Shown one piece after another: positions 23,951 to 36,345 of a stretch of 64,000 bases of DNA. This DNA comes from Sepiola atlantica (lineage: Eukaryota > Mollusca > Cephalopoda > Sepiida > Sepiolidae), in NCBI GenBank assembly GCA_963556195.1, contig OY744517.1, positions 151,779,382 through 151,843,381 of the forward strand, written 5' to 3'. The first letter of the stretch is position 1. The number at the start of each line of letters is the position of its first letter. A program made the position numbers and the translations under genes. The notes under the pieces are model-generated. The model saw nothing but the letters and a program-made list of their open reading frames with translations. It made no database searches and had not been told where the DNA came from.

Positions 23951-25045
23951 ATTTAATATCTCTGTATTTGTCTTTTTCTTAATTGTCACCGTCGTTTTCT
24001 TTTTAGTATTAGTCTTATTATTATTGTTTTCTTCTCTTTTTCATATTCTTTTTAGTCATCTTTGTGTCTTCTTCTTCCACGTTTTCCTCTTCAGTTCTTC
24101 TGCTCCTTCATCTTATTTTCTTCCATGTTCTTTCATTTTATCCATCTTTTTCTTATACTTGTTATGGTTGTTCTTATTGTAAGTCTTAATCCTTCCCATC
24201 GTTCTTCGTCGTTTTTTTTTCTTTCTTTCTTCTTCTGCGTCTCACCTCCCTTCTGGATATTGTGAATTTTCTTCTCATTTTTTTATCTTCATTTTTTGAT
24301 TTTATTCTTATTCTCTGTATTCAACATCTATTTCATCTATTTCATTTACTCCGCTTTCATTCCCCTATTTTTTTCGTCTTTTCCGGCTAAACATTCTATT
24401 TCATCTCTCCTTTTTTCTTCTTCTTGTTTTTTTCGTCTTCTTCGTATTCATATGTTTCTTCTCTTTGTTTTTTTTCTTCTTCACGCTTCTCCCTTTATCT
24501 TTTTTATGGTTTTCTATGTGATCCTGTTCTGGGTATTTTCTTTTTCGATTTTTACTCCACATTTTTTCGCTTCGACTTCTAATCCTTTTTTTATTCTTTT
24601 CAATTTTCTTCTTCATTTTGTTGTTCTTCTTCCTCGTATTTTTCTTCGCTGCTTCATTTCATTCCTTCTCATCTTTTTTCTGCGTCTTCTTCTCCTTTTA
24701 AGTTGTATTCTTCTCTTTTTAATTCGTTTCTTCTTCATATTTTTCTTCGTTTCTTTTTCCTCTTCTTTTTCATATCCTTATTCTCTTTCATCATCTTGAT
24801 TCATTTTTGTTCCTCCTTTTGTATTTGTTACTGCTTTCATTCCTTATCGTCTTTCTCCTTCTTTTTCGTTTCTTTCCTCTTAATTTTTTTTATTCCTCTT
24901 TTTTTTCTTTATTTTCTTTGTTTTTTTTAGTTTTTATTATTGAATCAAGTTTACACTTCTTCTTTCCTAATTCCGAACTCTTTCAAAATAATTCCGTTTT
25001 AGTCTTTAATTCTGTCATTGTTTTATTTCCTTTCACTTTTTAAAT
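23951..25045 (+). repeat. Pyrimidine-rich region, about 1.1 kb
   Basis: The plus strand is overwhelmingly T and C, with TTCTTC and TTTTCTTC motifs throughout. Long overlapping Phe/Leu/Ser frames on the plus strand and Lys/Arg frames on the minus strand follow from the composition. No protein domain is visible. Confidence 0.9.
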
Positions 25046-26905
25046 TTATTCCGTGTTTTGCCTTTACCCGGCGGCAGCGGCCATCGAGCATTGCAGATTA
25101 CCCCACCATTTATTTCCGTTATCCGTGACAATGGGCGATACTTTTAACCAATGATAAAAAAACAACATTTTCCTCACTAGCTGTAATGGGTTTTTTCTAT
25201 CAGTTTTCGATTTTTTAGTGTAACGTGTACAATTTTGCTGTGGTCATCCAATGTGTTTTGTCATTCTTGTGTATTCTATTGTTCACTTTTATGCGCATTT
25301 GTTTTTTAATGGTTTCATAAAAAGAAGAAAGACAATTGAATTCTTCTTAAAGTACGACCTTTCTATTTCGCTGTCTTTATCTTCTCTTTCTGCCTCTTCT
25401 ATGTTCCTCCTTCTCTTTCTTCTTTTATTTCCTATCGTTTTTCTTTATATTATGATCCGCTTTCTCTGCGATATTTCTGAGATCAGGAATTCTTTATTTA
25501 CAAAAAACCTGAACGAACGAACGAAGCGGTATTTACTCTAGGCGGGTTGACCGGCTTTCTCCGAATGAGGAAGTTTCTAGGAAATATAAAATTCACATGG
25601 TTCCTAGTCGCATGTATATCCTGTTCAGGAGAGATAACAAGGTTAGGTGTTTGAAGTTCTTACAGGTAGGTGTCGATATCCTCCTACAAACAGCGCCTGG
25701 TATTCCCAAATGATCACTCATCTGGTATTGGTCAGGTTCAACGTTGTTTACCTTCGGTGATCGAACGAGAACTGGTGTTTCAACGTTATTATGCCGTATA
25801 CTGCCCAGGGTTATCCAATCCCCATCAATTACGTAGATTACATGAAAATGTTAAAGCAAATCTACACAAAATGCTTTGTTTTTATTGTAATTTTAAAAGT
25901 TCAAGTTCATTTTGAAACGAAATCAGTATAAAAATGGTTGTAGCTGAGGTAGCGTTCGAATTCAGAAATCGATTGAGAAACGTCGGCTACTATGAGAATA
26001 CGACACTATTTCTATGCTCAGTCAGTCGAATGTGTATCATCACAAGAATAAGAAGCTTTCTTTTTTCTCTTTTCTTATTAATTTCAGGAAAAGCCAACGA
26101 AATTAGAAGAGAGAAAGTACGTGAAAAAGAAAAAAAATGAAAAGATCGTTTCCCCCTTTTTCCTCACAGTGAATATCTATAGAAAATAAATTTCCTTTAC
26201 TGTGGTATGCGTCTCAGTGGTTGTAGATGTGACTGCGAGGATAAAAACTCCGCACTAACTTTATGTATGACTAATAAAACATAAAATATCGATCAGGATA
26301 AAATCTAAAATCGATCGGAAATACAATGTTGATGCTTTATAAGACAAACTAATATTCGCTATGAAATCAGTGATCAAACATTTTATTATGTACCTTATGC
26401 TAAGAAAGGTATTTTAGTCAACACAATGGGGAAAATTATTTCTCTACTTTTAAAATAAGATAATAATTTATTTTACTGTTATCTTAACTTTAATTTTCAT
26501 ATACATGGCGTTCTACATAGTGGCTTGATAGACTGATCCCATGATATCGAACAAAATAAGTACAGTCTACTCTTGTGGTGTGAATAATTTCTGAAATTCT
26601 TGAATGATTACCGACTGGAGAACAACACCAACACGTAAGAATATCAAAATAAATAAGGATCACATCGCAAAGCAATATCAATCGAATAAATAATTATTTA
26701 CTCGTTACGTTTGGTGTGTCTGTTTAACAGCAAGTCAGCCCTTCATGTGTTATTTAGTTCCAAATCAGAATATCTATTATAAATGTCCTATTGTACACGT
26801 TCAATTAAACACAAGTTGCCAGTTTTCCTATAGTTGTGAAATGGGTCGTTCATACTTTTCACAATTATTTCAATCTAACCATTAAATTGCTCAACTACTT
26901 TGCCT
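25046..26905. other. No gene seen
   Basis: Contains a GC-rich patch CGGCGGCAGCGGCCATCGAG at about 25071-25090 and an 81-codon frame at 25670-25915 with no recognisable domain and many possible stops in flanking frames. No repeat family recognised. Confidence 0.45.
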
Positions 26906-26907
26906 GG

Positions 26908-26985
26908 GTGTCGTAATTAGCCTAATGGCAACAAACGTGGAATTTAGAATCAGTTACCTGTGTTCAAATCTTGTATAATCTATTA
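26908..26985 (+). repeat. tRNA-like SINE head or tRNA pseudogene
   Basis: TAGCCTAATGG (26918-26928) fits the pol III A-box consensus and GTTCAAATC (26962-26970) fits the B box, at tRNA-like spacing. An acceptor stem does not close well, so it is not called a functional tRNA. Confidence 0.5.
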
Positions 26986-27140
26986 TATATGATTTCTTAT
27001 TTTTTACTAAGCGATCACTAATTACAACGGTGTAAAATCAACTTTAGGATATGACATAATTAGATGAAGTGATAGCCACTTGACATATATACAAGCTAAT
27101 GACAGGATTTAGGATGCTTAATTGAATGAACTAAGTTTTA

Positions 27141-27610
27141 TTACTTGTTAGGACGGTTTATGGAAAGAAATTTGTTGACATTGGACTTGAAGACGACCAT
27201 GTTGTAATCTGCAGGGAAGCAGTTCAGTGACAATGTGTTTTATAAACGAAAAGCCTTTGCTAATAAGCCCTGTTTGTGAAAACTTCACCTGGCGCTAGGC
27301 ATCTTAAGGAAGAAAAGAAAGTTTGTTTTTTTTCCGTTGTGTTAGCAAATCGCGCCAGGTTGTGAATGTTTCGCAAGGGAAGACCTCTGATCGGAGCTCG
27401 GTCGAGCACCTTCAATACAAGTAACCATAGAGTAGAAAGAGACTAGTGACGTGTCTTATGTGAGCAAGCACCTGTAAAGAACAGAAGAGATTATACCCCA
27501 CTCGATTTCGAAGTCGATTTTGAAATCTGTCTAGGTAACAAAGATGGCTCTGAGAGGTGTGTCCCTAGATACGTCAGCTAACATACACATAATACTAAGG
27601 AAGGATTTGC
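27141..27610 (-). pseudogene. Jockey/CR1-like LINE ORF2 C-terminal remnant, minus strand
   Basis: Third copy of the family at 2.6 and 10.6 kb, in the opposite orientation. Minus-strand frames read VLAHIRHVTSLFLLYGYLY (the SHRR...LYRY block), RCSTELRSE, then after frameshifts LLAKAFRL-stop-NTLSLNCFPADY and NMVVFKSNVNKFLSINRP, ending at TAA (27141-27143). The RT catalytic region is absent. It is a 5'-truncated, decayed insertion. Confidence 0.75.
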
Positions 27611-27689
27611 ACACCATCATCCACATGACTCCCGTAGAGTTATTGATGTAAGTTAGTGTTCAATGAATCATTTCAAGTGAGTATTTTAT

Positions 27690-27830
27690 TTACCTCCACT
27701 CACAAAAGTTAGACACAAAGTAGGGAGTTAGTTTTGAAAAAAGTGTTTTTGTAGAACGAACTGGATTCGAACCCGGCACACCCAGTTTCTTCAGTTAACC
27801 ACTTAGCCACTGTGCCATCACTATTTCAAA
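27690..27830 (-). repeat. tRNA-derived SINE, minus strand
   Basis: On the minus strand, GGCACAGTGGCTAAGTGG (A-box region) is followed about 30 bp later by GGGTTCGAATCC (B box, plus 27763-27774), then by TTCGTTCTACAAAAACACTTTT and a GTGAGTGGAGGTAAATAAAA tail. The head would provide an internal pol III promoter. It lies immediately beside the minus-strand LINE remnant. A second, deleted copy is at 51.5 kb. Confidence 0.75.
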
Positions 27831-28965
27831 TAAATATTATATGTTGACATTTAATGATACAAAAAATGTTAATGCCGCAAAGCAAGCACCAAAATATTTT
27901 CTAAATACTCGTTCTCTTTTATAAAATCAATGAGAGCATCCCCCATCGAGGGAGCAAGTTCCCACCAACGTTAAACTGAATTTGTGTTAAATGAATCATT
28001 TCCAGATAGTCATCTATTTCGGCATTTAATGATACAGAGGATAAATCTGCCGCAAAGCAAACACAGAACAAATTATCATAACACCCGTTTTTTTTTTCTT
28101 AATTCTAACCATCTATTTTCACTTCATCTTCGACCCTTTTCACATGTTTTCTATCATATTCTCTGTTAGCTTAATCTTTATTTCTGGATTCCAGTATCAG
28201 GGTAATAGATAGAGTCAAAGACTATGGGATTTTTTTCACGAGTTACCGGCGATTATTAATACCAGTCGCGTCGTATTGGAATAATTATGTCAACACAAAG
28301 TGTACCCCAGATAATTATATTCTAATTTTGCTAAGATGGGGTATTGCCCGGCTCAGTTTGTTTTTATGTACACCCTACTAGGTATTAACTTCTCTTCCGG
28401 AAGAGGTGGGATTTATTGCTGGTTGCCTAGGTATCCCTACCGGGGAATACCGCGGGGAGTTGTTTTCTCACCACCGTAAAACTGACTTTGTGTTCAACGA
28501 AGCATTTCCAGTAAGCAATCTATTTCGACATTTAATTAAACAAAAGGTGTATATGTCGCAAAGCAGACTCCAAAAAATATTGTCCAAAATCCCCGTTTTG
28601 TTTTGATTGTAATTCTTCACATTTTCTCTATCATTTACTGTTCTCTTAATCTCTCTTTTTAATATTCTTTTTTTTCAACGTTCCGGTATCGGAGTAATGG
28701 ATACTGTTGAAGAGTATAGGATCGGTTCTTTGAGTTACGGGCTCGTTGTCGAATTAGCCGACGTTCGTTTTGGAGTAATTCTAGCACTCTTGTGTTTGTC
28801 CTTAACCATCAGCCCATTCTTTGCCAGTATGGACCTGCTCGGTGCATTGAAGTGAATGTTCTCAGATATTACCCCCATTTTTCTAGAGAAGGGTATTACC
28901 ATTCACGTTAGTCATCCCTACCTCGGAATGCCGAGAGGTCCGTATTTAGGTATTTCTGTATCAAA
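27831..28965 (+). repeat. Three degenerate copies of an AT-rich repeat with GGTAT-CCCC-type segments
   Basis: Copies near 27830, 27965 and 28475 share CATTTAATGATACA (or ATTTAATTAAACA), GCCGCAAAGCARRC, CACCCGTTTT and, in the longer two, TTCCAGTATCAGGGTAATAGAT / TTCCGGTATCGGAGTAATGG. Intervening segments carry CCCTACCGGGGAATACCG and CCCTACCTCGGAATGCCG, related to the GC-richer repeat at 1.7 kb. Confidence 0.65.
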
Positions 28966-29489
28966 TCAGTCCCCTTTTTAGTGTGCCTTTTTGAACTTAT
29001 GTTAGACTTAAATGTTTGACACTATAACTAGTGCTACTTACCTCTGAACCCCTGACCGGCGTGAACCAAAGCTTACTAGAGGCCAGAGAGCCTTCAAGAG
29101 ATGTTTGAAAAATGTATATCGAGTCAGTATTATTAGTAACGTGTTAAAAAAATGCAACAACAAAAAATAATGTTAGCGTGCTTGTGTATTAATCCCGCCA
29201 AAACTTAACTTCTGTCAAAATGTTTTTTGTTATTATTGGAATTAGTTATTAATGGAAGTTTTATTACAATAATTCGTTTTTCAGGTGTTGTTGCCGTGAA
29301 ACACCTATTCGGTCAGAAAATTAATCAATAATCGAATTGCTGTTGCTTTTTGTATATATAAAATTGATTTTAAAGCTTTTCGCATATATTTTTTAGTTGT
29401 GTAAGATTTTATGTTTACATTAGTTTTTTTTAAATGTAAGATATGAATTTTTCAAATTCTATAACAGTTACCCCTTTCTTTCATGTCCT

Positions 29490-29525
29490 CACTGTTTGTT
29501 GTTTTTTTTTTGGGGGGGGGGGGAG
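29490..29525 (+). repeat. Poly-T/poly-G run
   Basis: A run of T passes directly into a run of about eleven G. Notable only as an abrupt homopolymer switch. Confidence 0.8.
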
Positions 29526-29689
29526 AAGGCAATTTATACCGGCCCTTCTCGAAGCCTAAAACCCTCCTCGTTAAACTGCCTTCTTTTCTAATTTTTGTTG
29601 TAGTGAAAAGCAGGTAAATATTCGTTCAATTATGATGGAATTGCGCTACATTACCGTTCGGGAATATTGTTAATCGCCCTAACAGCGTG

Positions 29690-29900
29690 TGTACAATTAT
29701 TCGTTTAAAATAATTGAATTTACTTGCCTCCTCACGGGGGTAAAAGTTATACACAAGATCAGTTTTTTTTTTATATGGGAAAAATCAAAATTCACATAAT
29801 AAGACACCCTGCATTTGGGAAAAAATAAAAATTGCTTCAGTGTAGAAGGATTTCTCCCCTTTACAGAGGGCAGAACATATTCTACACTTTTATTAGTGCA
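29690..29900 (+). repeat. Dispersed repeat fragment
   Basis: The segment AAAATTGCTTCAGTGTAGAAGGAT near 29830 recurs in altered form (AAATTGCCTCAGTGTCGAAGGAT) near 34405. The TTTACTTGCCTCCTCACGGG part resembles the SINE tail at 27.7 kb. Family not recognised. Confidence 0.5.
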
Positions 29901-29959
29901 CATCTTCCGTCTAAAATAACGGCAACAATTACAATCGATAAGTGTTCGCATTAATATTT

Positions 29960-32550
29960 ATATAAAATCATAGAATTACGAAAGTAATTGCATTTTCATA
30001 TATAATTTTTTAAATCATTTCTGATGACAAAAAAGGCATCTACCATCGAATTTTTATTTGGAGTGGGGGATTTCTTTCTGAATTCATGTCAGACGTTTCC
30101 CCTCACCAATTTAAATGGTTTCGTTCGGGGACTAGAAAAAGACACGTTTTTCTCGCTAACTTTTGTGTGACCGGACAGATATATAATATTCATCCACATC
30201 AAAATATACAAATTAATACACATTGCCATGTATTATTGAGTGGATGATTATTGCCCGAGAGCCGGCCGGTAAATATTGCTTATCGGTATAAACATGTATA
30301 AAAGCGTCGATATGCCTAATACATAATACATTTCAATAAACAATAAATGATGTGTAAGTCACGTAGAGGTGTGACACACATAAATACATACAGTTTTATT
30401 AATTAAAAAAATATCTTTAGAGTTTTGTATCCTGCCCTTTCTTAAATTATGTATCCTCTTTTTTTCTCCTCCTCGTTCTTAAATTCCTACTCCAACCCCG
30501 TCTCCTTCTCCCCTTCGTTCTCAAATTCCTCACCATATTCCTGTTCCTCTTCTTCCTCTGCTTATGTAGGTATGTTTTTCTTTCCTTTATAAATAAACGA
30601 CATCTTTACTTTTATCCTCCATGTTTCTTTCTTTTGAAAAAAAAAAGAAGAATTCCCGCCTTCTACAATAGTTCCCGCCTTCGCCGTTGTATTTTCCACA
30701 TAAAGCTATTTACTCAAAGTTCGACATGGTTTGTTTTCTTTTGTTGTCTTTTTTTTTTGGCAAAGTAATTTCCCTAAATACTTCACCTCCAACACTCCCC
30801 AAAGCAGTAGCCCGAAGATACATTTCGCCTTTGGGTCGACATTTTCACATTAGTCAAACGACATAGTAATTTTCAGTCGTAAATTTTATTTCACTTTGAT
30901 CACATTTTCTCTCGGCCATTTAAAATGTGTTCATTTCCGCGCCTTATTTTTCATTTAAATTTTTGGAGGTAATTTCTCGGAGCAATATTAATTAAATATA
31001 TAAATTGAAAAAAACTCCTTTCGATGTTATAACATATGGAATTTACTTAACATTATTTAACTTACTCTGAAACAAATTCATGCTATTTCAGTTAAAGTAT
31101 AAATGGTAAAATTTGCAATCAAATTTTCATAAGTAACCTAACAATACTATATAAAAATCATTTATTTCCTTCATATGTTAAATTCTGTATTATTTTCTGT
31201 GATTTCTGTGATAAATTTTACGCATATAAGTACTAAGTAATAATCAGTTCTAAGTCACAGTTTTCGATGGGTTTAAGTCCAATCATAAGAATATATACTA
31301 CGAATACAATTACGAATTACTTAAGACATATACCCGGTTGAAATCATGAGATCACGGAACGAGAGCAAGCTATTGCCGTGGATTAAATAAAGGGTTATGT
31401 TCAAAATTTCGTACAGATTCTCGAGTTTGATATAAAGGTTCTCGAGTTCGACAAGATACACCTAAAGAATATTGAGTGTTGCATCGACTGAAACGTTTTG
31501 AAAATTACATCCCAAATGAGAACATTAATCCGAATAAAAAAAATTACAAATTATCAATATCCCGAAATATAATATCTTTTTACGTATTAAAATATTGAAA
31601 AAAAATTTAAGAATTAAAAAAATATATAAATATTCTTAAAAGTTGTATAAATTATACTGGTAAGTCCAACAAGTGATTTCAATTGATTTTAGGCTGATGA
31701 ATACAAATCTTCTTTCAGGTGGACCTTATCACATCACATATTTGTATGTGTGCATATCCCATTTTCATGTATTTTGCAGAAAATAATCCGTTTAAGCATA
31801 TTTAAAGCCGTCTTAGCTGTACAGTTTCTTATAGAGGATGAAAGTGTTTAAATGGTTGAATAGATTTTTTAAAACCAATTCTATTGTACGTAGCATGATA
31901 TTTAATTTAGTATTTTTTTCTGATAAGCGTAATAGCTATAATTAGAATGATTAGCTTCAGTGAAAGAATAGTAGCAAGCAATTGATTCATGGAGAATCAT
32001 CAGCTGCTAAACTAAGATGTGTACAGATACTATAAAATATACAGAATTTTGAGATATGTGTTATATATAGTGTTAGATGAAACATATTTTCATCTAGAGA
32101 ACATATAAAAAGGGAAATAACTTTGTGATCTGGCTGGCCTAAAAAAGATTTGGAGGGTAGAGTTATGTTCTATGAATTCCAGATAGAGACAATCTTAGAT
32201 TAACAGGTGTTAAATACATCTCTCTTAGTAAGACGTTTTGGACTAAGAAGTAATTCTTTTCTTCACTTGTAAATGAAGAAATAAATATTAATTGTCGATT
32301 TATGCAGGGGTTTATTCAGTCTTTTATTTATATTCGTCCTAGATCTCACAAATACCACCGGCTGCATATTATATAGAATTCATATAGGCATAGATTGTAT
32401 AGGCTTAAATAACTAATAGCTCTCATTAACAGGTGTATAATTACATTCTGGTTTCAACAAGGACATACAGTAGGTATTATTACATGGTTCTTACCAGAAA
32501 GTTATTCGGCCATTATTTTCTGATTGTAACTAATTAATACCCAACAATAT
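29960..32550. other. No gene seen over 2.6 kb
   Basis: AT-rich DNA with a C/T-rich patch (about 30420-30570). No domain, RNA gene or clear repeat was recognised on either strand. Confidence 0.45.
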
Positions 32551-32559
32551 TTGTTCACA

Positions 32560-33170
32560 AATTCTCTATGAAGACTGATGAATTTGTAAAAGTGTATTTG
32601 TCTATGTTAAAGTGCAATTTGGTGATCAGGAAAAAGTTGGGTCCCTCACAAATTGTGCTAAACCTGTGTAGAAACATTGCGACCATGGTCTCAAAATAAG
32701 AATGGCAAGCCCAAGGTTCTTGTGTTAAGAAAACTAAACAACACTTAAAATACCTAAATATTACAATTTCCAAATATTACATCAGCCATTAGACCAGTTG
32801 CACACTGTGAGTAGATCCAGATATCTTCCACTAAAATGGGAATTTAACTTTGCAGGATCAAAGACGTAACAATTGTCAAAAATAACATTAATGTCTTTGT
32901 CGACAAGCTATATATGCCTACTTTGAATTACCACTTGGATATGAGGGCAAAAGCTGGCCCCTCACTATGTGTGCAAAGGGGAAATATTCTAAAATAAAGT
33001 TTACGGTGTTGATGGTTCGGTTAGAACCAACACATCATTCGGATAACTGCTATGGCAGTATCAGCAATGTAAGTGGTTTTAATGAGAAAAGTGAATAACA
33101 CTTGAAATTCCTAAATAGTCGACCATTCGACCAGTTGCACACTGAGAAATATCACTGTCTCTAGTTTCTT
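32560..33170 (+). repeat. Tandem pair, about 350-bp unit
   Basis: CCCCTCAC-like blocks, AACACTTRAAATNCCTAAATA and GACCAGTTGCACACTG occur in the same order in two copies (near 32640-32806 and 32965-33147). Units are diverged. Confidence 0.7.
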
Positions 33171-33394
33171 AGTTATCAGAGGTTAATGTTGAATCCCTCA
33201 ATTAATATTTATCTACAGGCCAAGCTTATGAGACTGTTATTTTTAAGGCATTTGATGCAGATTGTGATAAATCTGTTGTGTTTAGTCAGATTGAATTGAA
33301 TGGTCTTATCAGATTCGTGTGTGCCAAAAGAATCCGATGAATAGCTCGCTTCAAGTTTACAAAAGAAAATACTACCGGAACCTGGTGTAGTAGT

Positions 33395-34110
33395 CGTTTT
33401 TTTATCATAACATAAATGCTTACAAGAAAAAAATACCCGTCGACGACTTCGCCCAAACACACAAAGCATCCATCGTCTTCAATGGTGTTGTTCTTGAAGA
33501 GGTTGAGAGTTTTAAATACGTTGGCGCCACGATTATAGACACGGATCAAAGAGGTGCTTAGACCAAAGTGCGAATTGACCTTCTACATCATGTGTTCTCC
33601 CGATTTAATAAGGCGCAGCACCAAAGTAAGTATTGGCAGCAAGTCCTGGCGAATCAGAGTGGAAAACATTAAGCAGCTGGAAACTTTTGATCACCACTGC
33701 CTGCCAGATGGCAGCACTTTGTCTCATACAATCCAGTACGTTTCCGTTACAAAATTAATTTCCTCGTACAATTCATTCTCACGATCCGTCTACGCTAGCT
33801 GATTCACAAGGAGAGTTCTATCTACAAAGTAATTGCCCTAGCTCCCCTAGCTCTTCTAGAGGGTTGGAAAAAGCCATATGTTTGACAATGAAGAACCTGC
33901 TTGACGTTGGTTTAAGCGGACCTGGAAGTCAACCTGGGACCACGTGTCTACGGAGTTCACCATTAGAACAGTAGATTGCAAGAGATCATCCAATCGTTGA
34001 CTTCAAATCGGCAAGTGTGGTCGGCTTTCGTGAGGGGCGCAGTGGCGAGGATGGATGGAGTCGGCTCAACCATCTCCGGCTGAATGCTGTTTCAGGTACA
34101 AGTAAAAAGA
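33395..34110 (+). pseudogene. RTE-like LINE RT C-terminal remnant
   Basis: A decayed endonuclease-reverse transcriptase tail. Frames in order: KKIPVDDFAQTHKASIVFNG then VVLEEVESFKYVGATIIDTD; after a stop KVRIDLLHHVFSRFNKAQ; in another frame RVENIKQLETFDHHCLP; and finally DLEVNLGPRVYGV, IIQSLTSNRQVWSAFVRG and AVARMDGVGSTISG. These are the standard C-terminal blocks of RTE-type and related LINEs (ESFKYLG, FDHHCLR, the final DxxxWSxxVR block). Stops and frameshifts make it inactive. Catalytic RT motifs are not included. Upstream limit is approximate. Confidence 0.75.
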
Positions 34111-36080
34111 AGTACTTTTATCATAACAGATTCAGATCCGAGGGAATACTTCCTATTCAGACGGTCATTTGTTTATTATAATGATGTTAAATGACTTTGG
34201 AACTGTAACCATATGATTCAAATTAGTGGGGACATGTTAGTGACAGTTCTACAGGAAGAGAGAAATGTGTTTTATTCTTAACTAGCTGGACCCAGGAGAA
34301 AAATAAAAGAATGAATTTTAATTTGTCAATATGCGAGAAAAAGCAAATAGGTCACATCGGACAATATGACCCCACGAAAAAATTACCTCTAAGTCGAACA
34401 AAAATAGAAATTGCCTCAGTGTCGAAGGATATCTCTGACCGATTATGAAAACGCTGACATGTTTCGGGCCGGGCTGTTAGCTATTCTTTCGACTGTCATT
34501 GAAAGCAAATCCTCGTAGAATGCGTAAATGTTTATTTATGTTGGTCGATTTTCAACACAGTAATCTCTTGCGTTGTGTCTAACTCTGCCCCTGTGGGTAG
34601 TCAAATGTGACTGAAAGTGGACCATTTGTAACGAATATACATTTTAGGTTAGACACGTAAGATAAATATATATTGTGTAATAATCAAAAAAATAATAATA
34701 AATGAAATCAATTTTATGTGAATTGGGCAATTTAAGCTGTTGATTAATCACTAATTTAGTCACGTAAATCCCAATTTTAAAGGAACGTTACTTGTCATTT
34801 TGAAAAAAAAACGACAATTGCTAATTTAAATACTATGTGAGTCGAAAGATAAACTGATATTAAGTGATTTCATTAAATTGGTATTAACAAATGAATGTTG
34901 TGAAAATAAACAGTGCAGTTTGTTTTGTTCGGTAAGTATTTGGAAAAAGATTTTTAAGCCTTGAAGATGTTGTATTTGAAATTGTCTAAGTGTTTAAGTA
35001 CAAAAATGAAATTATACCTGAAGCAAACGAAGACTGATAAGGAAATGTGTAAAGTCGAATCGGTAAAGAGATGATAGTCGCCATTTTGAATCACTGAACA
35101 CTGTAATTAATTATGTTCGTTAAATGTATTCCTTAGAAACCGGAATGACAATACGTCTATAAGTAATAATTAGAAAAAAACGTAATCCGATATTCTGGAA
35201 AATAAGCGGAACTTGAGGGAGCGCCTATTAAATGTGTGCGTAATGTATTGTATTATGTCGTAAATTAATAGCAAACGAATTGTAATTAATAAGGGGCTCG
35301 TTTTAAAAAAAGGTATACGTTGTTTATTAGTTTCCCATGTCGATGGGATAAGTGTTAGTACTAAAGTAATAGTGGGGAAAGTTTTTGCTACAATCTCTAT
35401 GGATTATATTTTGGGGAGAGTCGAAGATGGTTGGCCAAAAGTAATATTCAGTGTAAGCTGGAGAAAATAATCACAAATTTACTATAACACGCCCGGGTGA
35501 GTAAGTGTAATATAGTGGTGAGTTTAGTAGCTAATGATGCAAGTGGTTATTTTCCTATTCTTGACAAAGGTACAGGAAAAAAGCGTCTTAACTCTTTATA
35601 AAAGATGAAAAAAAATCTGGATTAATTCTAATAAAACATTCTTTAAAATGTGAAATGTGGTAGCGTAGAATATAATGTTCGATCAATGTTTAAATTGTGT
35701 AGAATTGTAAAATGATGGATGTTCCTTTTGTTAAAAACAGTGGTTACACAAAGTACACCTATTTATTGTGCTGGGGAAAATAGCCATTAAAACAGATTGA
35801 ATATAGTGATAAAAGTTTTAACATCTGGTTGATAAGAATCATATCCCTTTCCCTCGATACATTTTTTTTTAAATTAATGATGGGATTTGATTACAATGGA
35901 TATTAATTCTGCTGCATATGGTTAACTTCTCCAGCTTTCATTGAGAAATACTGGACTATTTGGTGGACATAAACTAGGAAAAGTTCTCGGAAAGCAACAC
36001 TTTATTGCAACAACGAATGTAGAGGAAAATAGAGCACGCAATCAGTTTTCTATCATAATTTCCATGGGAAAAAGAAAGCT
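34111..36080. other. No gene seen over 2 kb
   Basis: Apart from the dispersed repeat fragment near 34360-34500, this is AT-rich sequence without recognised features. Confidence 0.45.
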
Positions 36081-36084
36081 GACT

Positions 36085-36345
36085 ACAGTCAAGATTCTAT
36101 ACAAGAGATACAATTGAGTTCTCAAGAACTTGACTGTAGAATTAACATCAGGATACATTATTTACACAGTCACTTTGACAATGTGGGTGATGTTCGTGAA
36201 GATCAGTGTGAACTCTTTAATCAACACATGAAAATAATGTAGACGGGACTCAATCATAATGACGGATTATTAATGGTTTGATTAGAGATGTCCCAGGAGA
36301 TATACATCATAGACCGTCCCAGAGGATGAAATGCTAAAGAGAGGC
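36085..36345 (+). pseudogene. Remnant of a dispersed, uncharacterised protein family
   Basis: One plus-strand frame reads SSQELDCRINIRIHYLHSHF, then DNVGDVREDQCELFNQHMK, and after stops LEMSQE. It matches, from memory, a repeat-associated protein family of arthropods and molluscs with an HSHLDxFPxNxGxVSDEQGE motif and a nearby WxLKRD-like block. The frame is interrupted by several stops. The family's function is not known to me. It may be mobile-element baggage. Confidence 0.45.

Noticed and set aside
23943..25043. Long Phe/Leu/Ser-rich frames that look like membrane proteins
   Set aside because: They arise from a pyrimidine-rich strand; the opposite strand gives Lys/Arg-rich frames, and no domain or splice context is visible.
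26908..26985. Functional tRNA gene
   Set aside because: A and B boxes are good but no convincing acceptor stem or anticodon arm could be drawn, so it is called tRNA-like only.
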